64,000 nucleotides of DNA from Colletotrichum lupini (Eukaryota; Ascomycota; Sordariomycetes; Glomerellales; Glomerellaceae). A program made the position numbers and the translations under genes. The stretch covers positions 1,550,001 to 1,614,000 of the forward strand of contig NC_064682.1 of NCBI RefSeq assembly GCF_023278565.1, written 5' to 3'. Below the pieces are notes generated by a model. That model was given only the letters and a program-made list of their open reading frames with translations. It was not told the origin of the DNA and did no database searches. This document shows, piece after piece, positions 60,242 to 64,000 of this stretch. The first letter of the stretch is position 1, and the number at the start of each line of letters is the position of its first letter.

Positions 60242-63200
60242 GGTCTTGTGCTCTGTTGCCCCGGAGCCTGCTTTCCTGCCTTCTATCCGTATATTGTTCT
60301 TCCCTTTATTTTTTATCGTTGCCCCCTGCCAGCTGTGACTCGACTCGCTTGCCTAGGTTCCTGGCCCATCCCTGATGGCCACACTTTTTCCGTCAACGCA
60401 ACCCGGCGTGATCATCCACTCCGATCGCAAGCACTTTTCTTTCTTCCTCGCTTTCATTTCGGAGCTGTGGGCAAACTGCGACCTTGACCTACCGCTTCCC
60501 TACTACAGACACGGCTTTCACACACTTGTCAGAATGCGACACTCTTTTCAGCACTGCTCGCCACGGCCTCACGACGCGACGGGTCAGCACTCAGCAGCAA
60601 CAGCAACAAGACTGACATGACGGCGAAACCAACCACATCTGACAGGAGCATGACGACGATCTCATTCGCTCCAGCCATGCGCTCAAACAGAGGAATCGGA
60701 ACGAATGGCGCGTATTCGTTTGTTCACACCGCGCAGTACGGAGTATGAACTACGGATACCGCACTGCATCCCGCGACAGCTCAGCCCAAAACCCTCCAAA
60801 AATCCAGCCGGGTAATAGGCCGTGGGCCGTGTCAAGACCATCTGGACGCCAACCAAATGCAAAATCCCACTGGCGGCGCTACCTCGTACGGGTGCCGCTA
60901 CCACAAACGCTACCCATAACCCACGACCTGCCGACCCATTCCGCCATTCCGCTCGCTTCTTCCTCCTTCTTCCCAGTCTGCCAGTGCCAGGCCCGCCTGG
61001 CTGTCTATCTGTCTCGCGACTAGCCATAGTCAGAATACTCCGTACGGATACCAGTCTGTCCCAGGCAAGCCCAAGCAACATAAGCCAGGCAGGCTCCAAC
61101 AGGCTCCTCAGCGCCGCGTCAGTCAGTTTCTTTGGCAGCTGCAGCACACCCATCACGACTCCAGGAGTCTAGAGTCCAACCACTGGGGGGTGTTGGTCTG
61201 GATTGACACCGACTGGGCCCCCCCTTCCATCCTCACCCCTTTCTGACCTGCCCCCCCTCCCCTCCCCCCTTTTTATGATTTTTTCCAATCCTCTCGTCCC
61301 AGCAACCCAAGGGTTTTCTTCCCTCTTCCAACCCTCTTCTCTCAGTCTCCTACCACACGCTAGCGCTCTGAAACGCTGAGCCTGCCCCCTACTTTGATGG
61401 CCTCACTGACGATCACATCCGACACGAGCTCAGTCAGTGCAAAGCGGCGGCAGCGGCAAGAACAGCAACAGGAGCGAACGGCCTCTCCGTCAAACCTGTC
61501 AGAAGGGTCACCAGACCACGTTGTCGGCATGTCGCCCGGACGCGAGGACACGACACAAACGCGGGGACCGAACAACAAGGAACAAAAGGGACCGTCATGA
61601 CCACCAGGCAGGAACGCGAAAACGGCAGCTATTTTTCATGGCGCCTGCACTGCTTTCGGGCATTCGCGGTCTGTTGGCAGGAATTTATGGGCCGCGGCAG
61701 CAAACAGACGGCTTGCGACGTGTGAGTCATTGACGTCAGACCGGCTCCAATCGGCCAGTGGCCAGCCATTGGTAAAGAGGGAGACGGGAGAAGGGGGAAG
61801 AGCATTGAGAAAAAGGGCTGGGTCTGCCAGTCTGATCAATGGTGCGTGTTTGTCGGTCGCCTCCTACTGCGTACTCCTCCCACCAGGCCCCCGCAACAAG
61901 ACTGGCGCGTCAAGGTACTGGGTACGCGAGCCTTGCCACGCCGCGGCCCATCACTGGGGACTACACGCAGTATACCTATCTCTGGAACCCGAACTTTCGC
62001 CCGATGGAAAAACTCTGTCGACATCCATCAAAGAAGGTCCTTTTGCGACTTGTCTTTCCCCAAAGAGAACTGAATATCGTGTAAGTCCGCTCACCAGCAG
62101 CCAGCACCTCTTCAACTCGACCTTTTGTGTCCGCTTGACGTCGCTCTAGCCCAAGCATGGCTGGGCGTTGCTTCGCCATGGATGCAGAGAAAGGGCGCTT
62201 GCAGCAATATTACAGATGCAAATTTTATTGCAATCTTACAACAAGGTATCGGGTACCAGGTCTATCGCGAGACTGTGGGTGATGGTCCGTGCACGCACAA
62301 GTACCTCTGGATCCATTCCCAAGTCGAGGTACTTTGTCTACGCCTTCGGCTTTGCCCTCGCGACTCATGCATGTGTGAGCCCCATTGCCCCAAACCTCAG
62401 GCCAAGGTTTTTCCTTTTTTTTTTTCTTCTTCCACACCCCAACCTCGTGCTTGCAGCTGCTGCTTGCTGGCGCTGCTTGCCAGGTGCTTGCTTTTCTATA
62501 CGGTTTTAAGGCCGCATCTCGGCCTTGCGGGCCCTACCAAAGCTCCATCTGCGCTGCGACTCATGCAACTTCAAACATCAAACTCGTACTTTGTAAGTCC
62601 GACAGCCTCGTTGGAACATGGAGGTGGCTCACCCTCACCCTCGAACTTGACACCACCACTCCCTGAGACTGTCACCGTATGTATCCTATTTCTGCCTCCA
62701 TCGCGACGCCCAAGGTTTGGCTGCCCATCGCACTGCCAATTCTCCTCGCTTTGGGCAGCGTGCAGACCCCAGCAACTGACCTAGAGTTCCCAACTAAACG
62801 TAAGAAACCAAACAAAACCCAAAGAGCTAGCTACACGACTCAATCAACTGGCACGCAAAGCACGCCATCAGACCGAGATTCAAAATAAAGATTCAAAAGA
62901 ACGCTTGTCCGACTTGAAAGACTGCACTCCAGCCACTGAGACGGGCACTGAACCCGCATTCTTTTCACATTTGCAATGTGTCCCGTGGAAAAAAATCGTG
63001 GGCCTCCCCCCCTCCTCCCCCGTTCCAGCCTCGCCCAACGCATGGAGTTCATGAACCACAAGTGTCTCGCAAGTTCGCATCGCACCCTTGGTTGTCTCCG
63101 ATGTCGTTCCCTTCTCACCCCCTCCCACCTGGCCCCCCTCCCATTCCCGCATTCCGCCCGAGTCGGGGTCTACCTCCGATCGGGTGCCACTCCGCACAGT

Positions 63201-63727
63201 CGCAACTTGAGCACGACCTGGAAGAAATGTTATTTTTCCTGCAGGGACTCTCTCTCTGTCTCGCGATGTACGTGTCGACTTGATTCAGCAAAGGCCCCCC
63301 CTCCCTCCCTCCCTCCACCTTTCCCCTTCTCACGTGCGGGAAGTATATACTATCTCATCCATCCATACCCTCCATCGTCAAATCGCGAGCCGACGAGAAC
63401 GACGTCGCGACAGTAGGGACCCCTTGCCTTTTTTTCGCGCCCCTTGTCTTTCCAGAACTTCGACGTCGATGCAGGCAAGGGGACGCGTTGGGCATTCGTC
63501 TGATATGCCGCACACTGGGCACACACTGGACACACGCACACATGCACAATACACGCTCCAAGTCGGGGCCAGCTTGCCGGACCAGCCTGGATGGGAACAA
63601 TCGCGTGTGTCGTCATTCATATGTGCAAACTAAACTGCCCAGTGGGTGAGTAAGGTAAGGGTATCGTTGTATCCTTCTTTGCCGATGCGGACTGATAGGG
63701 ATATCCGTACTGCGTAGTCAGTTATTA

Positions 63728-63748
63728 CTGCTGCTGCTGCTGCTGCTG
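63728..63748. repeat. (CTG)7 trinucleotide repeat
   Basis: Seven CTG units. On the minus strand they read as CAG followed by TAATAA, so they could encode a C-terminal polyglutamine (RPSNNPNQQQQQQQ then stop), or polyserine in another frame, of a gene entering from beyond the right end. Neither frame is confirmed by an upstream exon. Confidence 0.6.
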
Positions 63749-64000
63749 GTTTGGATTGTTAGACGGTCTCTGCGCAATCACATGGCAAACTTTGACAATT
63801 TCTTTGTCATGATATTCTGCCTTTCACCCATTTTTGACCGGATATTCCGACTACGAATACAACCTCCACCCCAAGTGCGGTTACACAAAACCCCCCATTG
63901 ACACCGGTATTGTATTCGGGAAGGGGCCTCTATATGTTCAAAGCCCATGCTCTCGACACTCCCTTGCACATGTTGCCCCAACTCTTCCATCTCCCTCCGT

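Larger units (their letters stand above)
58446..64000. other. TBP upstream region and gene-poor right end
   Basis: The left part is the CT-rich (minus strand) leader and promoter of TBP. No gene could be modelled with confidence to the right. A 219-codon plus-strand frame (62125-62784) is compositionally odd and lacks domains. A 68-codon plus-strand frame from ATG 61397, after a long pyrimidine tract, could be a first exon (Ser/Gln/Arg-rich) but has no supported continuation. T-rich tracts at 60,212-60,241 and 62,417-62,428 are notable. Confidence 0.45.

Noticed and set aside
62125..62784. 219-codon plus-strand frame
   Set aside because: Low-complexity and Cys/Leu/Pro-rich with a T-run-encoded Phe stretch, no domain, and no supporting splice or promoter features.
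1..64000. Secondary-metabolite cluster, CRISPR array, viral or bacterial element
   Set aside because: No polyketide or peptide synthetase, terpene synthase, spaced repeat array, transposase or viral gene could be recognised; gene content is ordinary fungal chromosomal DNA.

Overview
This is a nuclear segment of a filamentous ascomycete genome (Pezizomycotina, most probably a Sordariomycete). The signs are short GT..AG introns, mostly 50-100 bp with CTAAC/CTGAC-type branch points; long intergenic spaces; CT-rich leaders; and fungal-specific families (copper fist, C2H2 plus fungal transcription-factor domain, Lsb5, a DUF7029/DUF7223-type secreted protein). No bacterial, viral, CRISPR or insertion-sequence features were seen. 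All gene models below were spliced by hand, and every model closes in frame.

Layout. 1-8,025: no intact gene, only short broken frames. 8.0-16.4 kb: secreted DUF7029-type protein (-), Lsb5-like endocytic adaptor (-), a small Cys-containing protein (-), and a DUF2461 protein (-). 17.8-21.0 kb: NmrA-like Rossmann protein (+), then two blocks of degenerate repeats, then a six-cysteine small secreted protein (+). 22.6-25.8 kb: a 901-residue zinc-finger transcription factor (-), with more than 2 kb of CT-rich upstream DNA. 26-34 kb: gene-poor, with a tRNA-like Pol III relic and a 20-nt G run. 34.2-41.4 kb: EFM7 methyltransferase (-), an RS-rich nuclear protein (-), and a copper-fist regulator (-). 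45.2-50.2 kb: an SR140-like splicing factor (-) and two unknown proteins (+). 52.2-58.4 kb: a divergent calmodulin (-), an intron-containing tRNA-Pro (-), a peroxisomal-type FAD amine oxidase (+), and the TATA-binding protein (-). 58.4-64 kb: no gene that can be firmly modelled, with a possible 3' exon of a gene running off the right end.

The genes do not form an evident pathway or metabolite cluster. Housekeeping genes (TBP, SR140, EFM7, Lsb5, tRNA) alternate with regulators (C2H2 factor, copper fist, calmodulin-like protein) and two secreted proteins. The least ordinary parts are the repeats just upstream of the small secreted protein gene, the paired repeats differing mostly or only by transitions (RIP-like), the tRNA-like relic, the Cys-rich copper-sensor architecture, and the divergent calmodulin with a 3-nt first coding exon and a 16-nt micro-exon.
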